Of a stretch of 64,000 nt of DNA, positions 55,399 through 63,950 are shown piece after piece. The translations under genes and the position numbers were made by a program. Where the stretch lies: NCBI RefSeq assembly GCF_011682065.1, contig NZ_VUYU01000007.1:289991-353990 (forward strand), given 5' to 3'. Numbering within the stretch: the first letter of the stretch is position 1; the number at the start of each line of letters is the position of its first letter. This DNA is from Massilia rubra (GTDB taxonomy: Bacteria > Pseudomonadota > Gammaproteobacteria > Burkholderiales > Burkholderiaceae_D). The notes beneath the pieces were generated by a model. That model made no database searches. It saw only the letters and a program-made list of their open reading frames with translations, and was not told where the DNA came from.

Positions 55399-57438
55399 TC
55401 ATTCGGGCGCGCGTACATGGTCGACCAGGCCGTGCGCGCGCGCATCCGGCGCCCGCGTGAGCAGGCTGGCCACGACCAGCACCAGCAATCCGGCCGGCAC
55501 GCCGAACACCCCGGCCGACATCGGCGCGATGTGGAACCACTGGCCGGCCGCGCTGCCGCCGAGGATGGGGTTGGTGTGCAGCATGTAGTACAGGCACACG
55601 CTGAAACCGGCGGCCATGCCGGCCAGCGCGCCGGCGTGGTTGGCGCGCTTCCAGAACACGCCCAGCACCAGCGCCGGAAAGAGGGTCGAGGCCGCCAGCG
55701 AAAAAGCCGCGCCCACCAGCGACAGGATGTCGGCCGGCTTTTGCGAGGCGGCGTAGGCGGCGATGAAGGCCACCCCCAACAGCAGCAGCTTGGAAATGGT
55801 GACCCGCTTCTGGGTCGAGGCGCCCGGGTCGATCACCTTGTAGTAAAAGTCGTGCGAGAGCGCGTTGGAAATAGCCAGCAGCAGCCCGTCCGCGGTCGAG
55901 AGCGCCGCCGCCAGCCCGCCGGCCGCCACCAGGCCCGAAATCACGTAGGGCAGGCCGCCGATTTCGGGCGTGGCCAGCACCAGCATGTCGCCGTCGATGG
56001 CGATTTCGGCCAGTTGCACGATGCCGTCGCCGTTGATGTCGGCAATGCTGATCAGGGGATGGAGCTTGTCGACATTGGCCCAGTAGCTGATCCAGCTGGG
56101 CAGGTGGGAAAATTTGGTGCCCACCAGCGCGCTGTACAGGTCGTACTTGATCAGCACCGCCAGCGCCGGGATCGACAGGTAAATGAGCAGGATGAAGAAT
56201 AGCGTCCAGAACACCGACACGCGGGTGTCGTGCACCGAGCCGGTGGTGTAGGAGCGCATCAGGATGTGCGGCAGCGCGGCCGTGCCCAGCATCAGGCAAA
56301 ACACCAGCGCCAAAAAGTTGTTGCGGCGGATGTCGGAGGCATCGCGGTCGGCTCCCGGAAACGGCGTGGCGTGCGGCTGGGGCGGCAGGGAACGGGCCAG
56401 GTTGGCCGCGCGCGCCGTGCTCCACAGGCGCGCGGCTTCTTCGGCGCTCTTGGGATAGAGCACCAGGGCCCGCTCGGCGGCGCGGATATCGCCCATGGTG
56501 GCATTGCGCAGGCGCACCGCGTCGAGCCGGTGCTGCACATCCTGGCGCCCGCTTTCCCACGAGTCGGGCAGGCTGGCCGCGAGCGCGCCGTAGGCGGCGG
56601 CGCGGCGGGCGAAGATGGCGCGCACTTCGCGCTCGCGCGGGTCGCGTTCCAGTTCGGCCTCGCGCGCGGCCAGCTTGGGCATGACGGCGCCGTACGCGAC
56701 CTGCGGCACCGGATTGTCGGCATGCTTGAGCGAGAGCCACATGGTGGGCAGCAGGAATGCCACCAGGATGATGATGTACTGCGCCACCTGGGTCCAGGTA
56801 ATGGCGCGCATGCCGCCCAGGAACGAGCACACCAGGATGCTGGCCAGCCCGAGGAAGATGCCGACCGAAAAATCGACCCCGGTAAAGCGCGACGCGATCA
56901 GCCCGACCGCGTAGATCTGCGCCACCACGTAGGTGAACGAGACGATGATGGTGGCGGCCACCGCCATCACCCGCACCGGTCCGCCGCGCCCGCCGGCGCC
57001 GCCGCCGTAGCGCGCCGCCAGGAAATCGGGGATGGTGTACTGGGCGAACTTGCGCAGGTAGGGCGCGATCAGGAGCGCCACCAGGCAATAGCCGCCGGTC
57101 CAGCCCATGATGTAGGCCAGGCCGTCGAAGCCGTGCAGGTACAGCCCGCCGGCCAGGCTGATGAAGCTGGCCGCCGAAATCCAGTCGGCGGCGGTGGCCA
57201 TGCCGTTGAACAGGGCCGGCACGTGCCGCCCGGCAACATAGTATTCGGTCACGTTCGAGGTGCGGCTGATCACGCCGATGGCGGCGTACAGCACGATGGT
57301 GGCGAACATGTACAGGTAGCCGAGCCAGACGCGCGGCATGCCTTCGCGTTCGAGCAGGGCCAGCGAGACGATGAAGGCGACGAAGCAGGCCGTAAACCAC
57401 AGGTAGTAGCGGCTCAGGCGCCGGAACGCGGCGCTCAC
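55399..57438 (-). CDS. sodium:solute symporter, VC_2705-like
   Basis: An inner-membrane Na+/solute symporter of the SSS family, near the acetate permease-like VC_2705 clade. It has 679 residues from a GTG at 57438 with GGGGG upstream; the GTG overlaps the DUF4212 stop (GTGA). About 13 spans are seen, with TEYYVAGRHVPALFNGMATAADWISAASFISLAG and ALSTADGLLLAISNALSHDFYYKVIDP. A hydrophilic stretch of about 110 residues (around 230-340, REAELERDPREREVRAIF and on) is inserted between spans, longer than in acetate permease. DUF4212 is its small partner, and the two-component system upstream probably controls it. Confidence 0.88.
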   Translation of the reverse strand: MSAAFRRLSRYYLWFTACFVAFIVSLALLEREGMPRVWLGYLYMFATIVLYAAIGVISRTSNVTEYYVAGRHVPALFNGMATAADWISAASFISLAGGLYLHGFDGLAYIMGWTGGYCLVALLIAPYLRKFAQYTIPDFLAARYGGGAGGRGGPVRVMAVAATIIVSFTYVVAQIYAVGLIASRFTGVDFSVGIFLGLASILVCSFLGGMRAITWTQVAQYIIILVAFLLPTMWLSLKHADNPVPQVAYGAVMPKLAAREAELERDPREREVRAIFARRAAAYGALAASLPDSWESGRQDVQHRLDAVRLRNATMGDIRAAERALVLYPKSAEEAARLWSTARAANLARSLPPQPHATPFPGADRDASDIRRNNFLALVFCLMLGTAALPHILMRSYTTGSVHDTRVSVFWTLFFILLIYLSIPALAVLIKYDLYSALVGTKFSHLPSWISYWANVDKLHPLISIADINGDGIVQLAEIAIDGDMLVLATPEIGGLPYVISGLVAAGGLAAALSTADGLLLAISNALSHDFYYKVIDPGASTQKRVTISKLLLLGVAFIAAYAASQKPADILSLVGAAFSLAASTLFPALVLGVFWKRANHAGALAGMAAGFSVCLYYMLHTNPILGGSAAGQWFHIAPMSAGVFGVPAGLLVLVVASLLTRAPDARAHGLVDHVRAPE

Positions 57439-57749
57439 GAAGTCCCCCCGGGCGCGGCTTTGAGCAGGGCCAGGAAGCGGCGGTCGGCGCGCCGCATCGC
57501 CAGCACGTACACGCCGAGGATGGCCAGGTACACCAGCGAGGCGCCCTGGGCGGCCAGGTAGAACGGCAGCGGCCAGCCGCCTAGCGACCAGGCGGCCAGT
57601 TCGCGCGCGAAAAACACGGTGCAAAAGCCGGTCGCCAGCCACACCAGCAGGAGGATGGCGGTGAGGCGGCGCGTGCGGCGCCAGTGAATGCGGCGCGCGG
57701 CCACCAGGCGGCGGCGCTGCTCGGCCAGGGAGCCAAGGGCGGTCGGCAT
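57435..57749 (-). CDS. DUF4212 small symporter subunit
   Basis: A membrane protein of 104 residues with two hydrophobic spans (LTAILLLVWLATGFCTVFFARE and PFYLAAQGASLVYLAILGVYVLAM), a basic N-terminus (RRRLVAARRIHWRRTRR) and a soluble tail. This is the DUF4212 pattern found beside VC_2705-type symporters, where it is presumed to be a partner subunit. It overlaps the kinase stop by 1 base (TGATG) and the symporter start by 4 bases, so all are coupled. Confidence 0.88.
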   Translation of the reverse strand: MPTALGSLAEQRRRLVAARRIHWRRTRRLTAILLLVWLATGFCTVFFARELAAWSLGGWPLPFYLAAQGASLVYLAILGVYVLAMRRADRRFLALLKAAPGGTS

Positions 57750-59275
57750 CAGCTGTTGTCCTCATCGGTGACGCGCGGCGGCGGGAAGGTCAGGCGGAAC
57801 AGGCAGCCGGGCGACTTTTTTTGCCCGCTGCGCGGATTGTTGAAAATGTCGACCTCGGCCCCGTGCTGCTGGGCGATCTCGCGCACGATGGCCAGCCCGA
57901 GGCCGCTGCCGGGCGCGCTGTTGCCGAGGATGCGGTAGAAGCGCTCGAATACGTGGGCGCGCTCGGCCGGGGCGATGCCGGGGCCGCTGTCTTCCACTTC
58001 CAGGATCGCCAGATCAAGCTCGCGCCGCACGCGCACGGTGACGCTGCCGCCGGCCGGGGTGTAGCGCAGGGCGTTGTCGATCAGGTTAGAGAGCATTTCG
58101 CGCAGCATCATGGCGTTGGCGGCGATCGGCACCGGCGCCTCGGGCTGCTCGAAGCCGAGATCGATGCGGTGCGCGAACGAGGCTTGCACCCAGTCCTGCA
58201 CGGTGTCGCGCGCGCTGTCGCACAGGTCCAGCACTTCGTAGGCGAGGCCGGCGTTGGGCTGGTTTTCGGCGCGCGCCAGGGCCAGCAACTGGTTGACCAG
58301 GCGCGTGGCCGATTCCGAGCTCTTGGCCAGCTGCTCGAGCGAGCGGCGGATTTCTTCGGGGTCGAGCTGGCGCAGCGCCAGTTCGGACTGCATGCGCATG
58401 CCGGCCAGCGGGGTTTTCATCTGGTGCGCGGCATCGGCGATGAAGCGCTTTTGCATTTCGATGGTTTGCGACAGGCGTTCGAGCATGTCGTTGAGGGAAC
58501 CGACCAGCGGCGAGATTTCTTCCGGCACCTGGCGCGAATCGATCGGCGACAGATCGTCGGGACGGCGCGCGCGGATGCGTTCCTGTAACTGCGCCAGCGG
58601 CGACAGGCCGCGCGCGAGCGCGAACCAGACCAGGGCCAGCACGATCGGCAAGATGATGAACTGGGGCAAGATCACGCCCTTGATGATTTCGTTGGCCAGC
58701 TGGGCGCGCTTGTCCAGGGTTTCGGCCACCTGCACCAGGGCGGCCCAGGGTTCGTCGCCGCGCTTGGCCAGCGGGCGCAGGTTGACGTACGAAAAGGCGA
58801 TGCGCACCGGGGTGCCGTGCATCAAGTCATTGCGGAAATGCACGCGGCCGTTGCGCAGGCGCTCGTCATCGGGCGGCAGCGGCAGGTCGCGGTCGCCATC
58901 GATGTGCTCGCGGCGCGGGCCGCTGATCTGGATGAACACCTGGTCCACATCGTCGGCGCGCAGGATGTCGCGCGCGCTGCCGGGCAGGCGCGAAAACACC
59001 TTGCCGTCGACTTCGCGCACCTGCTGGGCCAGCACGGTGATGCTGTCTTCCAGCGCGTGGTCGAAGGGCTGGTTGGCGATCGACTTGGCCACCAGGTAGG
59101 TGATCGCGATGCTCATCGGCCACAGCAGCAGCAGAGGCGCCAGCATCCAGTCGAGGATTTCGCCGAACAGGGAATGCTGGATGTTTTCTTCCTGCTCGGC
59201 GCCGGGCGGCACATACAAGGTGTCGAGGGCGTCCGGGGCCTCCGGCGGCGCCAGGGCGGCGTCGCGCACGCTCAC
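57749..59275 (-). CDS. TctE-like sensor histidine kinase
   Basis: The membrane sensor kinase paired with the OmpR-type regulator upstream. It has 508 residues. Two spans enclose a periplasmic 2CSK_N-like domain (about 65-200). HAMP and the H-box FIADAAHQMKTPLAGM follow, then NALRYTPAGG, EDSGPGIAPAE and GSGLGLAIVREIAQQHGA. This is the TctE/QseC group, many members of which sense carboxylates. The gene lies between regulator and DUF4212 with overlaps on both sides. Confidence 0.93.
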   Translation of the reverse strand: MSVRDAALAPPEAPDALDTLYVPPGAEQEENIQHSLFGEILDWMLAPLLLLWPMSIAITYLVAKSIANQPFDHALEDSITVLAQQVREVDGKVFSRLPGSARDILRADDVDQVFIQISGPRREHIDGDRDLPLPPDDERLRNGRVHFRNDLMHGTPVRIAFSYVNLRPLAKRGDEPWAALVQVAETLDKRAQLANEIIKGVILPQFIILPIVLALVWFALARGLSPLAQLQERIRARRPDDLSPIDSRQVPEEISPLVGSLNDMLERLSQTIEMQKRFIADAAHQMKTPLAGMRMQSELALRQLDPEEIRRSLEQLAKSSESATRLVNQLLALARAENQPNAGLAYEVLDLCDSARDTVQDWVQASFAHRIDLGFEQPEAPVPIAANAMMLREMLSNLIDNALRYTPAGGSVTVRVRRELDLAILEVEDSGPGIAPAERAHVFERFYRILGNSAPGSGLGLAIVREIAQQHGAEVDIFNNPRSGQKKSPGCLFRLTFPPPRVTDEDNS

Positions 59276-59982
59276 TTCGATGCCGCGCCCGTGTCGGGAG
59301 CGCCGCGTCCGGCGTCAGGGAATTTTTCCAGGCAGTAGCCCAGGCCGCGCACGGTGGCGATGCGCACCCCGCCCACCTCGATTTTCTTGCGCAGGCGGTG
59401 CACATAGACTTCGATGGCGTTGTTCGACACTTCCTCGCCCCATTCGCACAAATGGTCGACCAGTTGTTCCTTCGACACCAGGCGCCCGGCGCGCGCCAGC
59501 AAAATCTCGAGCAAGCCCAGTTCGCGCGCCGACAAGTCCAGCATCTGGTCATTGATATAGGCGCTGCGCCCGACCTGGTCGTACGCGAGCGGGCCGTGGC
59601 GCACCACGGCCGCGCCGCCGCCGGCGCCGCGCCGGGTCAGGGCGCGCACGCGGGCCTCCAGCTCGGACAGGGCGAACGGCTTGGCCATGTAATCGTCGGC
59701 GCCCAGGTCGAGGCCGTTGACCCGCTGCTCGATCGAGTCGGCCGCGGTGAGGATCAGCACCGGCAACAGCGAGGCGCGGGCGCGCAGGCGGCGCAGCACT
59801 TCCAGCCCGGACAGGCGCGGCAAGCCCAGGTCGAGGATCAGCAGGTCGAATTCCTGGGTGGACAGGGCGGTATCGGCCTCCTGTCCGTTCTTCACACAAT
59901 CGATGGCGTAGCCGGACTGGCGCAAGGAGCGCGTCAATCCATCGGCAAGCACGCTATCATCTTCGGCAAGTAAAATACGCAT
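59272..59982 (-). CDS. OmpR-family response regulator
   Basis: A DNA-binding regulator of 236 residues. The receiver (1-120) has LAEDDSVLADGL, the phospho-Asp in LLILDLGLPRLSG and the Lys in YMAKPFA. The C-terminal winged helix (about 130-225, LDLSARELGLLEILLARAGRLVSKEQLVDHLC and VYVHRLRKKIE) is complete. It is first in the four-gene operon and overlaps the kinase by 4 bases. It faces recA divergently across 174 bases. By analogy it controls the symporter downstream. Confidence 0.95.
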   Translation of the reverse strand: MRILLAEDDSVLADGLTRSLRQSGYAIDCVKNGQEADTALSTQEFDLLILDLGLPRLSGLEVLRRLRARASLLPVLILTAADSIEQRVNGLDLGADDYMAKPFALSELEARVRALTRRGAGGGAAVVRHGPLAYDQVGRSAYINDQMLDLSARELGLLEILLARAGRLVSKEQLVDHLCEWGEEVSNNAIEVYVHRLRKKIEVGGVRIATVRGLGYCLEKFPDAGRGAPDTGAASK

Positions 59983-60067
59983 GGGGGCACCGGGACGTCT
60001 AATTAGGGCTATTGTGTTTCATTTGCCGCAACGCCGGGAATTTTTTTGAAACTGAGGCGTGTGGCGC

Positions 60068-60098
60068 TTGCATAAACCACTGTTTATTTGTACAGTGG
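60068..60098 (+). promoter_or_regulatory. recA promoter with overlapping LexA box
   Basis: A -35 TTGCAT (60068-60073), 17-base spacer and -10 TACAGT (60091-60096). The LexA core CTGTTTATTTGTACAG (60080-60095) overlaps the -10 and carries the same CCA/TGG flanks as the nadK box. Repression by LexA and SOS induction are expected. Confidence 0.85.
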
Positions 60099-60156
60099 TG
60101 CCTGTGACGTGATACCCGCCCTTGATCTGGACCACTCTCTGGACTGAAAGAAAGTT

Positions 60157-61239
60157 ATGGACGATAAAAAAACCGTATTAAATGCTGGCGAGAAGGGCAA
60201 GGCGCTGGCCGCTGCCCTGGCGCAGATTGAAAAGCAGTTCGGCAAGGGCTCCGTCATGCGCATGGACGCCAACGCGCCGGTCGAAGATGTGCAGGTCGTT
60301 TCGACCGGCTCGCTCGGCCTGGACATCGCGCTTGGGGTCGGCGGCCTGCCGCGCGGCCGCGTGGTCGAGATCTACGGTCCTGAATCGTCGGGTAAAACCA
60401 CGCTGACCCTGCAGACCATCGCGCAAATGCAAAAACTGGGCGGCACCTGCGCCTTTATCGACGCCGAGCACGCGCTGGACGTCGGCTATGCCCAAAAACT
60501 GGGGATCAACCTGTCCGAACTGCTCATTTCGCAGCCGGACACGGGTGAACAGGCGCTGGAAATCACCGACGCGCTGGTGCGTTCGGGCAGCGTCGACCTG
60601 GTCGTGATCGACTCGGTCGCCGCGTTGACCCCGCGCGCCGAGATCGAAGGCGACATGGGCGACTCCCTGCCGGGTTTGCAGGCACGCTTGATGTCCCAGG
60701 CGCTGCGCAAGCTGACCGGTTCGATCAACCGCACCAACACCCTGGTGATCTTCATCAACCAGATCCGCATGAAGATCGGCGTCATGTTCGGCAGCCCCGA
60801 GACCACTACCGGTGGTAACGCGCTCAAGTTCTACGCCTCCGTGCGCCTGGACATCCGCCGTACCGGTTCGATCAAGTCCGGCGACGAAGTCATCGGTAAC
60901 GAAACCAAGGTCAAGGTCGTCAAGAACAAGATCGCGCCACCGTTCAAGGAAGCGCACTTCGACATCCTGTATGGCGAAGGCACGTCGCGCGAAGGCGAGA
61001 TTTTGGATCTGGGTGCGGATAACAAGATCGTCGAGAAGTCGGGTTCCTGGTACAGCTATAACGGCGAACGTATCGGCCAGGGTAAGGATAATGCGCGTAT
61101 TTACCTCAAGGAGCGTCCGGCTCTGGCGCGCGAGATCGAAAACAAGGTCCGCGTCGCTCTCGGCGTGCGCGAACTGCCGCCGGTTGCGGGCGAAGAGCCT
61201 GCCGTCAAGGCGGCCAAGCTGAAGGCTGTCCCCGAGTAA
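60157..61239 (+). CDS. recA: recombinase RecA
   Basis: The strand-exchange ATPase that also triggers LexA self-cleavage. It has 360 residues. The P-loop GPESSGKT lies at residues 74-81; [22 protein letters not shown] is Walker B with loop L1, [37 protein letters not shown] is L2 and the conserved core. Start ATG has GAAAG upstream. Its LexA-box promoter is 60 bases upstream. recX follows after 15 bases, the usual pair. Confidence 0.99.
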   Translation: MDDKKTVLNAGEKGKALAAALAQIEKQFGKGSVMRMDANAPVEDVQVVSTGSLGLDIALGVGGLPRGRVVEIYGPESSGKTTLTLQTIAQMQKLGGTCAFIDAEHALDVGYAQKLGINLSELLISQPDTGEQALEITDALVRSGSVDLVVIDSVAALTPRAEIEGDMGDSLPGLQARLMSQALRKLTGSINRTNTLVIFINQIRMKIGVMFGSPETTTGGNALKFYASVRLDIRRTGSIKSGDEVIGNETKVKVVKNKIAPPFKEAHFDILYGEGTSREGEILDLGADNKIVEKSGSWYSYNGERIGQGKDNARIYLKERPALAREIENKVRVALGVRELPPVAGEEPAVKAAKLKAVPE

Positions 61240-61254
61240 TCGGCGGGCTTGGCG

Positions 61255-61710
61255 ATGGCAGCACCCCAACTGAGCCTGAAAGGCCGTGCCCTGCGCTATC
61301 TGTCGATGCGCGAGCACAGCCGGCTTGAGCTGGGACGCAAGCTGGCGCGCCATGCGGAGGAGGGTGACGATGTCGAGGCCCTTCTCGATTTTCTCGAGAA
61401 GAACAACTGGCTGTCGCAAGAACGTTTCTCTGAATCCCTGATTCATCGCCGCTCGGCGCGCTTCGGCAACAGCCGCATCATGGCCGAGTTGCAAAGTCAC
61501 GGGGTCAGGGGCGAAGCCTTGCAGGAACTCAAGGCCGGCCTGGTCGACAGCGAGATGGCGCGCGCCCGCGAGGTGTGGGAGCGCAAGTACGGCATGGTGG
61601 CGAGCGATCCCGCCGAGCGCAACAAGCAGATGCGGTTCCTGATGCAGCGCGGGTTTTCGCAGCGCGCGGTCAAGGCGGCGATGCAGGGGCGCGATCCGGA
61701 TGATGATTAA
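61255..61710 (+). CDS. recX: regulatory protein RecX
   Basis: Binds RecA and limits its filament. It has 151 residues from the ATG at 61255; a TTG two codons upstream is also in frame. The RecX pattern of three helical repeats is seen ([68 protein letters not shown]). It lies directly downstream of recA and would be co-induced. A palindromic repeat and an IS3 element follow its stop. Confidence 0.95.
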   Translation: MAAPQLSLKGRALRYLSMREHSRLELGRKLARHAEEGDDVEALLDFLEKNNWLSQERFSESLIHRRSARFGNSRIMAELQSHGVRGEALQELKAGLVDSEMARAREVWERKYGMVASDPAERNKQMRFLMQRGFSQRAVKAAMQGRDPDDD

Positions 61711-61835
61711 GTCGGTCCGGGTGATGAATATGTATTATTGCTAGACTATATATCCCGTTGTTTGCGGGTTGTTTTTACAAGTGCGCCGCAACGCTGGCGC
61801 CACGTCTTTGGGCCGCGCCCTTGGGCTACGCCCTT

Positions 61836-61925
61836 GGGCGGAAAAGCGGAGCGCCTTTCGCCGTATGCCGGGCTAGTATGCCCGTCATACTCCTCAACGG
61901 TGGAAGGCGCTACGCTTTTCCGCCC
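61836..61925. repeat. large palindromic repeat downstream of recX
   Basis: Outer arms 61836-61862 and 61899-61925 match at 24 of 27 positions (starting GGGCGGAAAAGCG). Inside, GTATG-CGGGC pairs with GCCCG-CATAC (61863-61890). This is the shape of palindromic units mobilised by REP-associated transposases. It may end recAX transcripts and lies 12 bases before the IS. Confidence 0.75.
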
Positions 61926-61998
61926 TGTCTGATTTCTGAGGTAACCTGACTTTTTCGGACACTCTGGTTTGGTAAACTTCACCAACTGGAGAAATTTT

Positions 61999-62310
61999 AT
62001 GACACGCTCAAAAACATACACCCCGGAGCTTCGGGAAGAGGCAGTGAAACTGGTCCTGACGCAGGGCCTTACGCTGGAAGACGCGTCGTTGCGTCTGACG
62101 ATTCCCAAGGGAACGCTGGCCAACTGGGTTACGGCGGCAAGGCATGGCACGTCGCCCAAAGTGGCCCCCGGCAGCCGCTCCGTTCCCGAGCTTGAGGCCG
62201 AGGTCACGAAGCTGCGCAAGGAGCTTGCAGAGGCGCGCATGGAGCGCGATATCGTAAAAAAAGCGGCAGCGTACTTTGCGCGGGAGTCGCTGCCAAGTAC
62301 GCGGTCATGA
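61999..62310 (+). CDS. IS3-family transposase OrfA
   Basis: The DNA-binding part of the transposase, of 103 residues. A helix-turn-helix (YTPELREEAVKLVLTQGLTLEDASLRLTIPKGTLANWV) is followed by a leucine-zipper-like coil (ELEAEVTKLRKELAEARMERDIVKKAAAYF). GGAG lies 7 bases before the ATG at 61999. Its last codons overlap the orfB start (ATGA), and a slippery A7G at 62256-62263 allows the OrfAB fusion. Confidence 0.93.
   Translation: MTRSKTYTPELREEAVKLVLTQGLTLEDASLRLTIPKGTLANWVTAARHGTSPKVAPGSRSVPELEAEVTKLRKELAEARMERDIVKKAAAYFARESLPSTRS
62256..62263 (+). other. programmed -1 frameshift site in IS
   Basis: AAAAAAAG gives the slippery A-AAA-AAG read in the orfA frame (codons AAA AAA then GCG). 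A -1 slip enters the orfB frame, which is open from here to the orfB ATG, so OrfAB fusion would be produced as in many IS3 members. Confidence 0.7.
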
Positions 62311-63167
62311 AAAAACTACGACTCGAATATCCCGTCACCGTTCTGTGCCGCGTGTTTGATGTTTCGCGCAGCGGCTTTTATGCGTGGACGCAGGGCAAGC
62401 TGTCGCAGCGGGCGCAGGACGATGCGCGCCTGAAGGTCGCTATCGAGGCCGTCCACGCGCAAAGCCGCCAGACTTACGGGCCGCTGCGTATGCAGCCAGA
62501 ACTGGAGGCGCAGGGCTTTCCAGCAGGTAGGGACCGCATTGTGCGACTGCGCCGCGAACTCGCCCTGCGCTGCAAGCAGAAACGCAAATTCAAGGCCACC
62601 ACCAATTCGAACCATGACCTGCCGGTGGCCGACAATTTACTGAACCAGACCTTCGCACCGACCCGCCCGAACGAAGCCTGGGTGACCGATATCACCTATG
62701 TAGCGACGGGCGAGGGCTGGCTCTACCTGGCCGGCATCAAGGACGTCTTCACCTGCGAGCTGGTGGGCTACGCCATGGACGAACGCATGACGCAAACGCT
62801 GACGGCAACGGCGCTATGGAAGGCGGTGCGCAACAAGCGCCCCGCGCCTGGACTGATTCATCATTCCGACCGTGGCAGCCAGTACTGCGCTCATGACTAT
62901 CAAAAACTAGTGAAGCAATTCGGCATGCAGTCCTCCATGTCACGCAGGGGGAATTGCTACGACAATGCGCCGATGGAAAGCTTCTGGGGCAGCTTGAAAA
63001 ACGAGCTGGTACACCATCAGCGCTACGCGACACGGGCCGACGCTAAAGCGGCCATTCAGGAATATATCGAAAGCTTCTATAACCGTCAGCGGCGCCACTC
63101 GCGCCTCGGCAATGTTCCGCCAGCGCTGTTTGCCGAAAAATTCAGCAAACGACAACAGGCGGCTTGA
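62307..63167 (+). CDS. IS3-family transposase OrfB (DDE integrase core)
   Basis: The catalytic part, of 286 residues. The rve domain has D128 (WVTDITYV), D188 (HHSDRGSQY) and E224 (NAPMESFWGSLKNE), the DD35E spacing of IS3 elements. The N-terminal HTH_21-like region (SRSGFYAWTQGK ... HAQSRQTYGPLRM) is present. No internal stop is seen, so the copy is probably active. Confidence 0.95.
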   Translation: MKKLRLEYPVTVLCRVFDVSRSGFYAWTQGKLSQRAQDDARLKVAIEAVHAQSRQTYGPLRMQPELEAQGFPAGRDRIVRLRRELALRCKQKRKFKATTNSNHDLPVADNLLNQTFAPTRPNEAWVTDITYVATGEGWLYLAGIKDVFTCELVGYAMDERMTQTLTATALWKAVRNKRPAPGLIHHSDRGSQYCAHDYQKLVKQFGMQSSMSRRGNCYDNAPMESFWGSLKNELVHHQRYATRADAKAAIQEYIESFYNRQRRHSRLGNVPPALFAEKFSKRQQAA

Positions 63168-63202
63168 AACAAGAGTGTCCGCTATTGACAGTACACCTCA
63201 GT

Positions 63203-63337
63203 AGAGGGTCAGTGCCTACAATCGCACATGAACGGAACGGGAAAGTCGGCCATTTCCATCTCCCGTTGACGTCGACCGTTCCCTGTTTGTGCGGTACGAC
63301 CGTCCGGTTCGTATTCATTTGTAGGGACTGACCCTCT
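63203..63337. repeat. 135-bp element with 20-bp inverted ends (MITE-like)
   Basis: Ends 63203-63222 and 63318-63337 match at 18 of 20 positions (AGAGGGTCAGT and CCTACAA). Only a short non-coding interior lies between. It begins 2 bases after the IS right end. A second copy was not found in this window. Confidence 0.7.
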
Positions 63338-63605
63338 TCCCCGAAGGGAAGCGCCAACGCTTCTCAGATTGTTTCCTCGCTAGACATGCAACGCCATCAA
63401 TGGTTTTTCCGGGGGCACCCATATCGGCTCAAGCATGACCGGAATGCTTACTCAGCTGGATCCGTAAGGATAAAGCAAGATGAAAAATCGTTTTGAGAAA
63501 GATTTTCATTAGGCGTTACTTGCGCGGGACAAATTTTTCCAAATTAAAATAATTTACAAAAGTATATGAGATAATCAAGCCTTGAATGATCTTGAAAGCT
63601 TGTGA
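63338..63605. other. AT-rich intergenic region, no gene seen
   Basis: This stretch between the 135-bp element and the last ORF becomes steadily AT-rich. No RNA gene, terminator or coding frame could be supported. Confidence 0.55.
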
Positions 63606-63950
63606 ATGTCTATATTTTCAAAGTGTAAGCTGTTTCGTGCATGGGCAACGGTCCGGCAAACCGTGAACTGCACCATAGCAATTCTATTTATCTGCACTAG
63701 CTTCAGCGCACACGCTGGCGGGCCGAACTACGTCGGTCCATTTAACTATGGAGCGCCTCTGCATCCTGAAACTGCACTGCCGACATTGGAGGGTTGGCTC
63801 GCGGTTGCGCTCCAGAGCGTCATAGAAAGCAGAAAAGATGATTTTTTATGCAAACATTTTTTGGAGCACCGTAAACCCATGCCCTTATACATAAGTCGCC
63901 AGGACCCAATAAAGTCTTTTACATTCAATGAGTTGCAGAGGGGCTTGTAA
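63606..63950 (+). CDS. small secreted protein of unknown function
   Basis: A predicted exported protein of 114 residues starting MSIFSKCKLFRAW. A hydrophobic segment TVNCTIAILFICTSFSAHA ends as a signal peptide before GGPNYVGPFNYG. Two cysteines follow (LCKHFLEH and one in the signal). No family recognised. It is AT-rich with GAAAG about 10 bases before the ATG. It may be the first gene of something continuing past the window; a shadow frame on the other strand was rejected. Confidence 0.55.
   Translation: MSIFSKCKLFRAWATVRQTVNCTIAILFICTSFSAHAGGPNYVGPFNYGAPLHPETALPTLEGWLAVALQSVIESRKDDFLCKHFLEHRKPMPLYISRQDPIKSFTFNELQRGL

Larger units (their letters stand above)
61937..63200 (+). mobile_element. 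IS3-family insertion sequence
   Basis: A 1264-base element with imperfect inverted ends: the left end starts TGAGGTAACCTG and the right end ends CAGTACACCTCA, with GGACACTC shared further in. It carries orfA and orfB with intact DDE residues and a frameshift site, so it looks complete. No clear target duplication is seen (TTC on the left, GTA on the right), so either the ends are off by a few bases or flanks have changed. Confidence 0.85.

Noticed and set aside
53150..55588. Long + strand ORF of 812 codons
   Set aside because: Antisense to the second S9 peptidase; low-complexity shadow.
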